Source of the DNA: a virus
Reading direction: 5' to 3' (one strand)
IMG/VR virus record: IMGVR_UViG_3300025705_000008
Span: 1 to 45,195 of that record
Length of the DNA: 45,195 bases
A program made the translations under genes and the position numbers. This document shows positions 7,453 through 16,642 of this stretch, piece by piece. The notes below the pieces were generated by a model. It worked only from the letters and a program-made list of their open reading frames with translations. It made no database searches and was not told where the DNA came from. The stretch's first letter is position 1. Each line of letters opens with the position of its first letter.

Positions 7453-7923
7453 ATGGGATATAAAATTTCAGCGGCATTACTGGTTGTAATTATGGCAATG
7501 AGTGGATTAGGCTATTGGTATTATACCTCAAGTCAAGCAACTATCCAAGTATTAACAGCAAACAATGCTAAACTTGATACAGCAATACAATTAAACGAAG
7601 AAGCAATAACTTCGTTACAAGCAGACTATACAAGAGTCCTAGAACAAAATACTAAAATACAAGAACAATATGCTGACATTCGTCAGCAAAATAATCGTCT
7701 CAGAGATAAACTGTCTGACCTAGATTTAGGTCTTATTGCAAGTGAAAAACCAGACAGCATTGAACGAGCGATTAACAATGGTACCATCAATGCTGGACGT
7801 TGCTTTGAAATACTAAGTGGCGCACAGTTAACGGAGAAAGAAACAAATGCAGAAAACGGTGAACAATTTAACAAAGAGTGTCCTTGGCTTTGGCCTGGTA
7901 ATATTACTGGCGAGTTGCAGTAG
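7453..7923 (+). CDS. Rz-like inner-membrane spanin subunit
   Basis: 156 residues: one N-terminal membrane helix (about 5-25, no cleavable signal), then a long coiled coil (about 30-95, rich in Q, N, L and K) and a C-terminal periplasmic part with two Cys. This is the i-spanin layout. The 3' end overlaps by 77 nt, in another frame, a gene for a lipoprotein, as in classical Rz/Rz1 pairs. Spanins fuse inner and outer membranes at the end of lysis in Gram-negative hosts. Confidence 0.72.
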   Translation: MGYKISAALLVVIMAMSGLGYWYYTSSQATIQVLTANNAKLDTAIQLNEEAITSLQADYTRVLEQNTKIQEQYADIRQQNNRLRDKLSDLDLGLIASEKPDSIERAINNGTINAGRCFEILSGAQLTEKETNAENGEQFNKECPWLWPGNITGELQ

Positions 7924-8245
7924 CTTACCACAAACTGTCGAAATCAGCGCAAAACCTGTCGAAAAACCACAACTCATTTTACCTCCAGTAGATCAAGTTA
8001 ACATGCGATCAGTGGATTGGGTAGTTATCAATCAGGATAATCTAGATGAGAAGATCAGTCAACTCACAACAAACGGAAAGCCGTTGGCTATGTTTGTACT
8101 AACTGGAGACGGTTACAGTAACTTAGGACTAAACTTCAGTGATATACGTGCGTTAGTTCAGCAACAAAAAGCAATCATTGTTGCTTATGAAGAATATTAC
8201 CAACAGGCAGAAGAAACACTTGACAATGCTGTCACAATCGATTAA
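7847..8245 (+). CDS. Rz1-like outer-membrane lipoprotein (o-spanin candidate)
   Basis: 132 residues with a signal peptide and lipobox 'LLASC' placing the lipidated Cys at residue 24, followed by a Pro-rich segment ('KPQLILPPVDQ'). The start lies inside the Rz-like gene in another frame. Rz1 proteins are usually shorter (about 40-70 residues), so this would be a long version with an extra C-terminal domain. The alternative is an unrelated lipoprotein that overlaps by chance, but the nested arrangement strongly suggests a spanin pair and therefore a diderm host. Confidence 0.7.
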   Translation: MQKTVNNLTKSVLGFGLVILLASCSSLPQTVEISAKPVEKPQLILPPVDQVNMRSVDWVVINQDNLDEKISQLTTNGKPLAMFVLTGDGYSNLGLNFSDIRALVQQQKAIIVAYEEYYQQAEETLDNAVTID

Positions 8246-8257
8246 ACTCGTTGTAAT

Positions 8258-9073
8258 ATGTCAGATCCTTACACAACACTCGGCGTAGACCGAAACAGCA
8301 CAGACAAAGATATCAAGAGTGCATTTCGTAAACTAGCGCACAAACATCACCCTGACCGTGAAGGCGGAAGTGAGGAAAAGATGAAGGCAGTTAATGAAGC
8401 CTATCGTCAGATCCGTACACAGGAAGATCGTGACACCTTTAATCGCCCACAGCAAGAATATCCACAGGGGTTTGGACCTAATGGATTCCAAGGCATGGGC
8501 GGTTTTGAAGATATGTTTGCTAATTTTGGATTTCGTAAACCACAACCACAAATGAATCCAAACAAAGATATACATATAAATTACAACATTACTATGGAAG
8601 AGATCTGTCTAGGTGTAAATAAAGACATACAGATATCATTGCCCGCAGACAGAAAAACCACAGTACATATAAAAATCCCACCCGGCATCAAACACGGACA
8701 AAGAATTAAATTTAGTGGATGTGGAGAAACTACACACAAAGGCTTTACATCTGGTGATTTATATGTTACAGTAGTAGAACAATTACACCCATTATATGTA
8801 CGACAAGAAAACAACTGTTGCATAAAACAAAGTATAGATCTTTACACTGCTATGACAGGCGGTGAGCTGGAGGTCAACAGTATCGACAATAGTAGATATA
8901 AATTAAAAATTAAACCCGGAACTCAACCAGGAACACGGTTGCGTATACCAGAAGCAGGATTTCCAATACTCAACACAAAACGTACTGGAGATTTAGTAGT
9001 AACAATAAACGTAGTTATTCCTGCCGTATCTGATGTAAATATACGTATAAGCGACCTCAATAAGGAAAAATAA
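8258..9073 (+). CDS. dnaJ: DnaJ/CbpA-like class B J-domain co-chaperone
   Basis: 271 residues. J domain at residues 3-63 with His-Pro-Asp at 31-33, then a short Gly/Phe-rich linker (about 70-100), then the two beta-sandwich C-terminal domains ('IKIPPGIKHGQRIKFSGCGE', 'GDLYVTVVEQLHPLYVRQ', 'LKIKPGTQPGTRLRIPEAGFP'). There is no zinc-finger region, so it is class B (CbpA type). It would stimulate the ATPase of a host DnaK. It is 4 bp from a Clp unfoldase gene, which suggests joint action on protein folding or turnover, for example during capsid or tail assembly. Confidence 0.92.
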   Translation: MSDPYTTLGVDRNSTDKDIKSAFRKLAHKHHPDREGGSEEKMKAVNEAYRQIRTQEDRDTFNRPQQEYPQGFGPNGFQGMGGFEDMFANFGFRKPQPQMNPNKDIHINYNITMEEICLGVNKDIQISLPADRKTTVHIKIPPGIKHGQRIKFSGCGETTHKGFTSGDLYVTVVEQLHPLYVRQENNCCIKQSIDLYTAMTGGELEVNSIDNSRYKLKIKPGTQPGTRLRIPEAGFPILNTKRTGDLVVTINVVIPAVSDVNIRISDLNKEK

Positions 9074-9077
9074 AATA

Positions 9078-11300
9078 ATGTCAAACGAACGTTTAGAATT
9101 AATGGTAACAAAAGCATTTAAAATTGCAGAAGAGTTTAGTCACAAGTATGTAACTCTCGAGCATGTATTATGTGTGATTTTAGAAGATCAGGATGTCATT
9201 GATGTGATTGTTGAATTGGGAGGTGACCCACTTCAGATTAGCGATCATACGTATGCATATTGTCATACAGAACTAGAAGAAATTAAAGTTGTAGGTACAC
9301 TACGCCCAACTAAAACACAGGCACTGGAACGTGTATTTAATCGTGCATTTACACAAGCACTGTTTAACGGACGTCAACAACTTACAACAGTGGATGTATT
9401 GTTGAGTATCCTGAGCGAAAAGAATAGTTTTGCAACATACATCTGCGCAAACAATTTTGTAACACGTGAATCATTACTAGAGCATTTGGCAGACAAAAAC
9501 GATCAGGCTGAACTAGACAGCAACGACCCACGCAATAAAAAAGAAGCAGTACTGCGTAAGTTCTGTGTTAACTTAAACAAGGAAGCAGAACAAAACAAAT
9601 TAGATCCACTTATTGGACGTAAAGAAGAAGTAGACTTACTGACACAAACACTGGCCAGACGTAAAAAGAATAACGTTGTATTAGTGGGCGATGCTGGTGT
9701 TGGTAAAACGGCAATTGCTGAAGGACTGGCACATCGTATTGTAACAGCAGATGTTCCAGAAACTATTCAAGGACACACAGTATACAGTTTGGATATCGGT
9801 GCATTATTGGCTGGTACAAAATATCGTGGAGACTTTGAAGAACGTATGAAAGAGATACTGGATATCTTGGAAACACGTGATGATGCTATCTTGTTTATTG
9901 ATGAGATACACATGATTATGGGCGCAGGGTCAGCAGGACAAGGAGCAATGGATGTTGCTAACTTACTGAAGCCAGCACTACAAAAAGGCAAACTACACTG
10001 TGTAGGCAGTACAACATATGAAGAATATCGCGAAAAATTTGAGAAAGATCGTGCTTTAGCAAGACGCTTTTATAAGATTGATGTACCTGAACCAACACCA
10101 AGTGAAGCACGTGAGATTGTGACACAGAGTATTGCAACATACGAAACATATCACAACTTACAGATTAGTCCAGAAGCAATACAAGCGGCTGTAGACTTGA
10201 GTGTACAATATCTACATGATAAAAAGTTGCCAGACAAAGTATTTGACGTTATTGACAGCGCATTTGCTCGTCAGCGTGTAACTGAAACAGGTAAACGCAA
10301 AAGTCTTATTGATGAAGACTTAATTAAATATGAGATTAGTAAACTTGCACGTATTCCACTAGACACAGTTGTTAATGTCAAGAAGCGTGAAACACAAATG
10401 ATTAATATCGAACAGAAACTGCGTGATAGAGTGTTTGGGCAAGACGAAGCAATTGACTTATTGGCGGATGCTGTTTATATCAGTAAAGCAGGACTAAAAA
10501 GCAAAGACAAGCCTGTTGGTACTTACTTGTTTACTGGACCTACTGGTGTTGGTAAAACTGAAACTGCAAAAGCAATTAGTGAATTACTTAATATGCATCT
10601 TGTACGTTTTGACATGAGTGAATATCAGGAACGTCACACTGTTGCTAAACTTATTGGTGCACCTCCTGGCTATGTTGGACATGGTGATGGTAAAATGGGT
10701 AGCGGACAACTTATTAATGAGTTGGAAAAGACTCCCAACTGTGTATTACTGCTTGATGAAGTAGAAAAAGCACACCCAGATGTACTAAACGTTATGTTAC
10801 AAGTAATGGACAACGGCATGGTGACAAGCAGTGACGGTAAAGCAGTGAGTGCTAGAAATGCTGTTATTATCCTAACCAGTAACTTGGGCGCCGCTGACAG
10901 TGAAAAGAATGTAATTGGATTTAGTGGTGGTAAACATGATACTGCACAAGACAAAGCAGTTAAAAACTTCTTTAGCCCAGAGTTCCGCAATCGGTTGGAT
11001 GCTACTGTTAAGTTTAATAAACTTGACCGTGGACACATCAACAAAGTTACTGATAAATTCCTTAATGAACTAAAATATATGGTCAAGGATCGTGGTGTTA
11101 CATTAACGTGGACACCAGCAGTAACTGATTGGTTGAGTGATCGTGGATTTAGTGAAACAATGGGTGCAAGACCAATGGCACGTGAGATTAATGAAAATAT
11201 CAAGAAGCCACTTGCACGTAAAATGCTGTTCGACGATTCGGAACTTAGTGATATTCAAGTAGACATCAATAATGACACAGTGCAAATTGAATATCGATAA
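9078..11300 (+). CDS. clpA: ClpA-like AAA+ unfoldase
   Basis: 740 residues, close to bacterial ClpA (about 758). N-terminal Clp repeat domain (about 1-145), first AAA+ domain with Walker A 'GDAGVGKT' at 204-211 and Walker B 'AILFIDEIHM', second AAA+ domain with Walker A 'GPTGVGKT' at 487-494 and 'VLLLDEVEKAH'. There is no long ClpB middle domain. An 'IGF' tripeptide at 613-615 lies where ClpA has its IGL ClpP-binding loop, so it may dock on host ClpP and redirect proteolysis; no clpP gene is in the window. The last 29 nt overlap the next gene. Confidence 0.93.
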   Translation: MSNERLELMVTKAFKIAEEFSHKYVTLEHVLCVILEDQDVIDVIVELGGDPLQISDHTYAYCHTELEEIKVVGTLRPTKTQALERVFNRAFTQALFNGRQQLTTVDVLLSILSEKNSFATYICANNFVTRESLLEHLADKNDQAELDSNDPRNKKEAVLRKFCVNLNKEAEQNKLDPLIGRKEEVDLLTQTLARRKKNNVVLVGDAGVGKTAIAEGLAHRIVTADVPETIQGHTVYSLDIGALLAGTKYRGDFEERMKEILDILETRDDAILFIDEIHMIMGAGSAGQGAMDVANLLKPALQKGKLHCVGSTTYEEYREKFEKDRALARRFYKIDVPEPTPSEAREIVTQSIATYETYHNLQISPEAIQAAVDLSVQYLHDKKLPDKVFDVIDSAFARQRVTETGKRKSLIDEDLIKYEISKLARIPLDTVVNVKKRETQMINIEQKLRDRVFGQDEAIDLLADAVYISKAGLKSKDKPVGTYLFTGPTGVGKTETAKAISELLNMHLVRFDMSEYQERHTVAKLIGAPPGYVGHGDGKMGSGQLINELEKTPNCVLLLDEVEKAHPDVLNVMLQVMDNGMVTSSDGKAVSARNAVIILTSNLGAADSEKNVIGFSGGKHDTAQDKAVKNFFSPEFRNRLDATVKFNKLDRGHINKVTDKFLNELKYMVKDRGVTLTWTPAVTDWLSDRGFSETMGARPMAREINENIKKPLARKMLFDDSELSDIQVDINNDTVQIEYR

Positions 11301-12042
11301 TATACGAGAACTTTGTAAACAAACAGGTGTTAAGTATACACTGAGCAACAAAGCATTCTATCGAAAATTTGCATACAACATTAGTTTACGTAGTATCTCC
11401 ATGTGGCAGTATCGTGATAGTGACGATTTATATGCAATAAAGCGTGAATACATGAATCTAGTTGCTAAACAACACAAAATAACCAAACTAATGGATCGAT
11501 TGGATATTGAATATCGCTTTAGACGTGAGCAAAACTTTAATTTGTATTTGAGTGACAGTAGTATAGTACGCCGTATATTAAACACAATGAGTGATGATGT
11601 ATTATTAATTGATGGTCCTAAAAACGATCAACATTTGGATGTATTATTATCCAATCGTAAAGCAATAGTAAAATCACAGTTGTATTACAGGAAGTATCGC
11701 TTTAAGGTTGCGTATAACACCAATACAGTGTTTAAAGAAGAAATATTACCAGTGTTATCTCAATATCTCAAAAACACACCAATAGAAAATGTCAAAGTAA
11801 GCAGTAATTACTACAAACTTATAAGGGATATGGAAGCTGAACAGTCCAAAGCATGGGTTAGTAATATGAAGCCATCCAGCAACTACTCTAATATTGCCAA
11901 TTGGCACTATCGACCTAAAATTAATTCATGGCATGTTGTTAGCATATATTTTGCTGATGAGGAAGATTATGTAATGTATAAAATGATGGTGGGCGGTGAT
12001 ACATTGCATGAATATGAAGTGATATTACAACAGGACCTGTAA
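11272..12042 (+). CDS. Hypothetical protein, basic, Tyr/Arg-rich
   Basis: 256 residues, unrecognised. Basic and rich in Tyr, Asn and Arg, with helical segments in the first half and a beta-like C-terminus ('SWHVVSIYFADEEDYVMYKMMVGGD'). It begins 29 nt inside the clp gene and ends the chaperone operon, just before the first late promoter. No signal peptide or membrane segment. Possibly nucleic-acid binding from its charge, but this is a guess. Confidence 0.65.
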   Translation: MTQCKLNIDNIRELCKQTGVKYTLSNKAFYRKFAYNISLRSISMWQYRDSDDLYAIKREYMNLVAKQHKITKLMDRLDIEYRFRREQNFNLYLSDSSIVRRILNTMSDDVLLIDGPKNDQHLDVLLSNRKAIVKSQLYYRKYRFKVAYNTNTVFKEEILPVLSQYLKNTPIENVKVSSNYYKLIRDMEAEQSKAWVSNMKPSSNYSNIANWHYRPKINSWHVVSIYFADEEDYVMYKMMVGGDTLHEYEVILQQDL

Positions 12043-12044
12043 CA

Positions 12045-12052
12045 GATAAATA
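12045..12052 (+). promoter_or_regulatory. T4-type late promoter (GATAAATA)
   Basis: GATAAATA with predicted start near 12058. A perfect 18-bp palindrome (arms AAATAAC 12048-12054 and GTTATTT 12059-12065) spans promoter and start, so only read-through RNA could form the full hairpin next to the 'aaggag' site. Confidence 0.8.
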
Positions 12053-12077
12053 ACTATAGTTATTTAAGGAGAAGGTT

Positions 12078-12242
12078 ATGGCAAAAATTGCAGAAACTAC
12101 AGTAGTAATTAAAGCCAGTAGACTGGTTAGAGACGATGAGCAAATATTAGCACCACTGGACGAAGGTCTACTTGATCAGCTATCAGCTATCGTACAAGAA
12201 TTGGCAGGTGAAGGTACACTTGTAGAGATCATTAAGGAATAA
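12078..12242 (+). CDS. Small conserved late phage protein
   Basis: 54 residues, acidic, with 'DDEQILAPLDEGLLDQLSAIVQELAGEGTLVEI'. I recall short proteins of this type next to virion genes in T4-like marine phages; function unknown. A strong 'aaggagaagg' site precedes the ATG. First gene of the late structural block and 3 nt from the next gene. Confidence 0.65.
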   Translation: MAKIAETTVVIKASRLVRDDEQILAPLDEGLLDQLSAIVQELAGEGTLVEIIKE

Positions 12243-12245
12243 GAG

Positions 12246-12650
12246 ATGAGCAACGTCAGTTATACAATGTTAACACACAAAGCAGAATTAAGCTATAAAG
12301 GCGACAATATTAAGGCTGATGCCTTTTATGGTAATACTGACGGCTTACACACAGTAAGTGTAAAATTTGATGATTTTGTTGGAAGAGTTTATATCGAAGG
12401 CACATTGGCCACAACACCAACTGAGCAAGATTGGTTTCCAATATATTTAACGTCAGGTACTACGTATAAACAGTATCCAGTAAACAGTGCAGTGCCAACA
12501 GGCTCAGTTGGAGACACTGGTACAGACGGATTTACGTTCCGTGTAAACGCAATTTATTTAAGAGCGAAAATTGATCGTAGTCATTTAGGTGCTGGTTCGT
12601 ATTCTCAAGTGGCACATGGCCGAATTGACCAAATACTTTTGAACGTATAG
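12246..12650 (+). CDS. Beta-rich virion protein (putative)
   Basis: 134 residues, no charged tails, beta-rich: 'LHTVSVKFDDFVGRVYIEGTL', 'DWFPIYL', 'FTFRVNAIYLRAKID'. The pattern suggests a jelly-roll domain such as those found in phage tail or baseplate attachments. It is transcribed from a late promoter along with fibre-like genes. Assigned to the virion by context, not by a known family. Confidence 0.6.
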   Translation: MSNVSYTMLTHKAELSYKGDNIKADAFYGNTDGLHTVSVKFDDFVGRVYIEGTLATTPTEQDWFPIYLTSGTTYKQYPVNSAVPTGSVGDTGTDGFTFRVNAIYLRAKIDRSHLGAGSYSQVAHGRIDQILLNV

Positions 12651-12651
12651 G

Positions 12652-12659
12652 CATAAATA
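12652..12659 (+). promoter_or_regulatory. T4-type late promoter (CATAAATA)
   Basis: CATAAATA, predicted start near 12665. ATACTAC (12657-12663) is complementary to GTAGTAT (12685-12691), which includes the first two bases of the start codon at 12690; only read-through RNA contains both arms. Confidence 0.78.
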
Positions 12660-12689
12660 CTACTAATAAAAGATAAAGGTAAATGTAGT

Positions 12690-13757
12690 ATGGCAATCTA
12701 TGCGAGTTCTTCAACAATAACAGCACAAACAGTCCCGTCCATTAAACTTGACAGGTCAACATTAACTGACGATCAAGTTTTACAGTGGAACACCACACAG
12801 GGTAATTTTATAAATTCCGATTTAAGTATCGGCGGTAATCCAGCGGTTACTTCCTTTCAAGCAGGTGACGGTGCTACTGGTACATCATTAATTGGTGCTA
12901 GAACTGGTACTGGTAACCATACACAAATTATAAAAACATTAAAGGTTGGTGCCAATTTAGATATTACTGGCACTGGTACAGATGTTACAATTAGTCTCGC
13001 TAATGGCGGTGCTTTACTCAACACAGGTAATAATGTTGGTGCTGGTCAAGAAGTATACAAAAGCGTAGCCAATAATATACTACAATTTCGTACATTAACT
13101 GCAACAGGCAGTAACCTTGCTATTACAACCAATGGCGATGAAATAGAATTTAACAATACAGCAGAAATTAATACAGCAAGTAACTTAGGTACTGGGCAGT
13201 CTATATTCAGTGCAAAGACGGGCGCAGACTTAGCGTTTAACAGCATTGATGTATCTGGACAACTAAGTGTAAGCACAGCCAATAACACAATTACAATTGC
13301 TCCAAACTACGGATTTCAAGCCGGCGATGAAGGCGAACTTGTGCAAGTTAATGGCGGTGCTTTAAGTACATTAACAACAGGTGCAACTGGTTCATTCTTA
13401 ATGAGTGGTGCTGGCGGACTTGAGTGGAGTACAACTACTGCTAATACAAGAATATTTAAAGTTACATTTGAGCAGGATGGCAATTTGGAAGCATTTAGTC
13501 AAGTACCGGCAGATTTAACTGTTTCCAGAATTGGTAACGAACTTACTGTAATACACAGTTTTAATACTTGGCCAAAAAGTGTAACCTATTTTGGTTTTGA
13601 CAACACAAACAATCAATATAAATTACGTTATCCAACCGGTAACTATCAAGTGTTACTTGATGGTGCAAATCCAACCACTACATTTAAGATACAACTTATA
13701 TCCTCCGTGGCTGGAGCAGATGTTAACCAACATGCATATGTAAACTTGGTGTTCTAA
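12690..13757 (+). CDS. Fibre-like virion protein with internal repeats
   Basis: 355 residues, rich in Gly, Thr, Asn and Ser. Three imperfect repeats of about 45-50 residues run through the first two thirds, each with a 'xxGTGxxI' turn, a short hydrophobic stretch and a strand ending 'xxITI/ITTN' (for example 'TGNNVGAGQEVYKSVANN' and 'ASNLGTGQSIFSAKTGAD'). The C-terminal ~90 residues form a different, globular-looking domain. This is typical of phage tail-fibre or whisker-type proteins. Expressed from a late promoter; one nucleotide separates it from the next virion gene. Confidence 0.7.
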   Translation: MAIYASSSTITAQTVPSIKLDRSTLTDDQVLQWNTTQGNFINSDLSIGGNPAVTSFQAGDGATGTSLIGARTGTGNHTQIIKTLKVGANLDITGTGTDVTISLANGGALLNTGNNVGAGQEVYKSVANNILQFRTLTATGSNLAITTNGDEIEFNNTAEINTASNLGTGQSIFSAKTGADLAFNSIDVSGQLSVSTANNTITIAPNYGFQAGDEGELVQVNGGALSTLTTGATGSFLMSGAGGLEWSTTTANTRIFKVTFEQDGNLEAFSQVPADLTVSRIGNELTVIHSFNTWPKSVTYFGFDNTNNQYKLRYPTGNYQVLLDGANPTTTFKIQLISSVAGADVNQHAYVNLVF

Positions 13758-13758
13758 A

Positions 13759-15138
13759 ATGAGTAATCTTAATCCACCAAAGTTACTGAGTGTTGGGATA
13801 CAAGTACAAGGAATAACAGCATACTGGGCTGCAAGCACTCCACAAAAAGATATTGATGGCAATGCCAAACAGTGGCGTTTAGAAATGAACGTCAATGCAC
13901 AACTACACAGTGGTGTTGAAAGTACAGTCCCTTTTCAGTATGACGGCAGAAACATTGCAGTGGGCGACTACGTTGCCACTGGTGCCAATGGATTAATTTT
14001 ACGTATTGATGCAATTGAAAGTGCCAATGTAAGTACAGTTGTTTGTTTAGCAAGTGACGAAGATAGACTCAACGCACTTATGGATCAAACACAGTTTGGT
14101 GACGGAAGTATACTGGAAGGTCCTGGTATATGTTTTGAAATAGAAAACCAAATGCCAGTGCTGTTCCCATTACCAAGTGTATTGCCAGCAGGATTTAGTC
14201 GTGGGTTTGCTACACAGATACTCAGCAGATTTTTACTGCGTGAAAAACGAGACACATTAACTATTGAACAAGCCGGACATGGGCTTGCAAAGAAACAAGC
14301 AGTTGTTTTAAACAATACTGGACAGTATCAAGCTGTTGATTATACAGCGGCTGATGCTACAATGACCAAACGTATTATTGGTATTGTTGAAGAGCCAAAA
14401 TGGCCAACAGACGATCACTTCCGTATGCGTACAGTTGGACCAATTGTAGACATTATGTTGGGCGGCAATCCTGGTACTCTTTATTTTGTAGACCCAGCAA
14501 GTACAACTGGACAATTGTATCACTTAGACCCCAACAGCGCACAAGCAGCCAGTACTACTGCTGACCCAGTATACATTGTTATTGATGATCACAGAGCAGT
14601 ATTTTTTGCCAGCGGATTAGTAGACAATACCAGTTCAACACAGGCATTTATAGTAGGAAATCAAACTGAATTACTTGCACTAGCACCAGGGCCAGGAGAT
14701 ACAGCATTTGTTATAGACAGTGGTAATCCACTAGGGCCAGGCGAATGGGCATATTACATTTATCAGGGCGGTGGATGGAAAGCACTCAGTACACAAGATG
14801 GCGGTGGTGCAGACAGTCAAACCAGTTATAAGGCTATAGTAACACACAACGGAATGAACACAGTTAATATACATCGTGTAGACCATAATGTAAGAGTACT
14901 CAATGTAAGTATTGAAGTTACCACAGCATTTAATGGCGGCGCTACATTAACAGTGGGCGATAATAATAATTTTACAAGACATATGACCGCAGATGAGAAC
15001 GATCTCAGTGAAGTAGGAACATACTACAGTTTTCCAAATCATTTATACAATGAAGCATCGGAAATTCATGTTAGTGCTTTTTTGAATAAAGGTGCAGCCA
15101 CTGTGGGCGAAGCAGAGGTTTTGATCACCTATGCATAA
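13759..15138 (+). CDS. Large virion/fibre-associated protein
   Basis: 459 residues. The N-terminal domain ('PPKLLSVGIQVQGITAYWAA') and middle region ('ATMTKRIIGIVEEPKWPTDDHFRMRTVGPIVD') are not of a family I can name. The last ~95 residues form a beta domain with 'VLNVSIEVTTAFNGGATLTVGD' that is also found, diverged, at the C-terminus of the next gene. Shared C-terminal modules suggest interchangeable tips or trimerisation domains. The stop codon lies within the next late promoter. Confidence 0.65.
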   Translation: MSNLNPPKLLSVGIQVQGITAYWAASTPQKDIDGNAKQWRLEMNVNAQLHSGVESTVPFQYDGRNIAVGDYVATGANGLILRIDAIESANVSTVVCLASDEDRLNALMDQTQFGDGSILEGPGICFEIENQMPVLFPLPSVLPAGFSRGFATQILSRFLLREKRDTLTIEQAGHGLAKKQAVVLNNTGQYQAVDYTAADATMTKRIIGIVEEPKWPTDDHFRMRTVGPIVDIMLGGNPGTLYFVDPASTTGQLYHLDPNSAQAASTTADPVYIVIDDHRAVFFASGLVDNTSSTQAFIVGNQTELLALAPGPGDTAFVIDSGNPLGPGEWAYYIYQGGGWKALSTQDGGGADSQTSYKAIVTHNGMNTVNIHRVDHNVRVLNVSIEVTTAFNGGATLTVGDNNNFTRHMTADENDLSEVGTYYSFPNHLYNEASEIHVSAFLNKGAATVGEAEVLITYA

Positions 15139-15141
15139 ATA
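15134..15141 (+). promoter_or_regulatory. T4-type late promoter (CATAAATA) overlapping a stop codon
   Basis: CATAAATA; its TAA at 15136-15138 is the stop codon of the upstream gene. Predicted start near 15147. Flanking CTATGC and GTATAG could pair (one G-U) with the promoter in the loop. Confidence 0.78.
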
Positions 15142-15166
15142 CGTATAGAGGATATTAGGAGCAAAA

Positions 15167-16618
15167 ATGGCACTTATTAAACAGTTTGGGCTAGCAGGTG
15201 TATACGAAAACGTTCAGTTCGGCAAGGGCAACGGACGTATTAAGTTTGACCAATCAGCGAACGCATTTCTTGTACGCAACTTAGCTGACTCAAGTTTAGT
15301 CAACGCCCGAGTTGCTGAACCAGTAAATGATAGCGATGCGGCTACAAAATTTTATGTTGACAGCGTAGCACAAGGACTTGACCCCAAGGAAGCAGTTGTT
15401 GCGGCAACAAACACAATAACAACAAACATAGACGGTGACGTTTCAGGACCCATAGTTAATGATATGTTAAACTTAACATACATTACTAATGATGATAAAT
15501 GGACACTAAGTGGCGGCGTAATTGACGGTGTAACACTAACAACTAACGACCGTGTATTAGTTAAAGATGCTACTGGTGCTGACGCAGTTGGTAATGGTAT
15601 ATTTGTATTTGCCGCAGGTGAGCTAACCCGTTCAACTGACGCAGACAATGATATAGCAGGAACACAAAACGAAATCGGCGGCGGTACATTTGTATTTGTG
15701 ATAGGCGGTACAGTATGGGAAAACAGTGGATGGGTTGTAACATCACCAAAAGCCACAGCCGTACTAAAAACAGACGACATTTTATTTGCACAGTTTAGTC
15801 GTGTTACTGGCATATATGCAGATGACGGCCTTGGAAAATCTGGCAATAAAATATATGTTAGAACAGATGGAACAACCACACATATTGACAACGACAATGT
15901 GTCGGTTAAAAGTAGCACAACACAATACCAATCATTAGTAAGTGATGGCGCTGGCGGCACAGCCAATTGGAGCGCAATCAGTTTAAATGAAGCAGATGCT
16001 ACACAAAACACACTACTACGTTCACGTGGTGGTTTTGGTGCAGATGCCAGTGCATTTGCTGACCAGAGTATATATCTTAGTAACTTAACAAGTAACACCA
16101 CTACAGAACTAAGCGTTGGTGCAGCCAACACTGTATTACGTGTTGACGCCAACGGTGTCTTAAGTTACGGAACAGTTGACTTAGCTAACAGTGTATCAGG
16201 TATTTTACCTATTACAAAGATCAGCACAGGCACAGGCGACAATCAACAAGTTATTACCACTAATAGTGGTGCTAATGTTTGGACAGATGTAACTGAACTT
16301 AAAGGATTAGAAGCTTCTAGACAAGTAGCATTTAATTCAAGTTCTGTATCAATTGGTGCAGCTTTACCAGCAAACGCAAGAGTTACAAGTGTAAAAGTAT
16401 CAATTACATCAGCGTATCAAGCATCAACATCAATTATTGTTGGAGATGCATCTGATCCAGACGCATTAGTAACAGCAGATGAGATAGATCCAACTGTAGT
16501 TGGAATTTATCAAATTGATCTAATGCATCATTATGTAAACAGTACACAAACTATCTTAGCAGTATCAAACTCAGGCAGTGGTACTGGATATGTAATGTTA
16601 ACATACATTTTAGATTAA
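15167..16618 (+). CDS. Tail-fibre-like virion protein
   Basis: 483 residues. N-terminal 'FGLAGVYENVQFGKGNGRIKF' and 'DSDAATKFYVDSVAQGLDPKEAV' are typical of marine phage fibre proteins; the 'AATKxYVD' motif recurs widely in them. The middle is repetitive and Thr/Ala/Gly-rich. The C-terminal domain ('ARVTSVKVSITSAYQASTSI' onward) is homologous in layout to the end of the previous protein. A long open frame on the opposite strand here is a shadow. Followed by a hairpin and another late promoter. Confidence 0.75.
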   Translation: MALIKQFGLAGVYENVQFGKGNGRIKFDQSANAFLVRNLADSSLVNARVAEPVNDSDAATKFYVDSVAQGLDPKEAVVAATNTITTNIDGDVSGPIVNDMLNLTYITNDDKWTLSGGVIDGVTLTTNDRVLVKDATGADAVGNGIFVFAAGELTRSTDADNDIAGTQNEIGGGTFVFVIGGTVWENSGWVVTSPKATAVLKTDDILFAQFSRVTGIYADDGLGKSGNKIYVRTDGTTTHIDNDNVSVKSSTTQYQSLVSDGAGGTANWSAISLNEADATQNTLLRSRGGFGADASAFADQSIYLSNLTSNTTTELSVGAANTVLRVDANGVLSYGTVDLANSVSGILPITKISTGTGDNQQVITTNSGANVWTDVTELKGLEASRQVAFNSSSVSIGAALPANARVTSVKVSITSAYQASTSIIVGDASDPDALVTADEIDPTVVGIYQIDLMHHYVNSTQTILAVSNSGSGTGYVMLTYILD

Positions 16619-16623
16619 ACTAG

Positions 16624-16642
16624 GCTTTTTTATTAAAAAAGC
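16624..16642 (+). terminator. AT-rich hairpin between fibre gene and late promoter
   Basis: GCTTTTTT (16624-16631) and AAAAAAGC (16635-16642) form an 8-bp stem with an ATT loop, right after a stop codon. There is no U tract after it, so it may be a processing or 3'-end-stabilising hairpin instead of a terminator. The next late promoter begins on its last base. Confidence 0.5.

Noticed and set aside
10670-11203. A 177-codon open frame on the minus strand
   Set aside because: Shadow of the highly conserved ClpA-like coding sequence; low-complexity translation and no start signals.
15352-16152. A 266-codon open frame on the minus strand
   Set aside because: It is antisense to the fibre gene at 15167-16618, has no ribosome site, and its Ser/Val/Pro-rich translation is what the repetitive fibre codons give in reverse.
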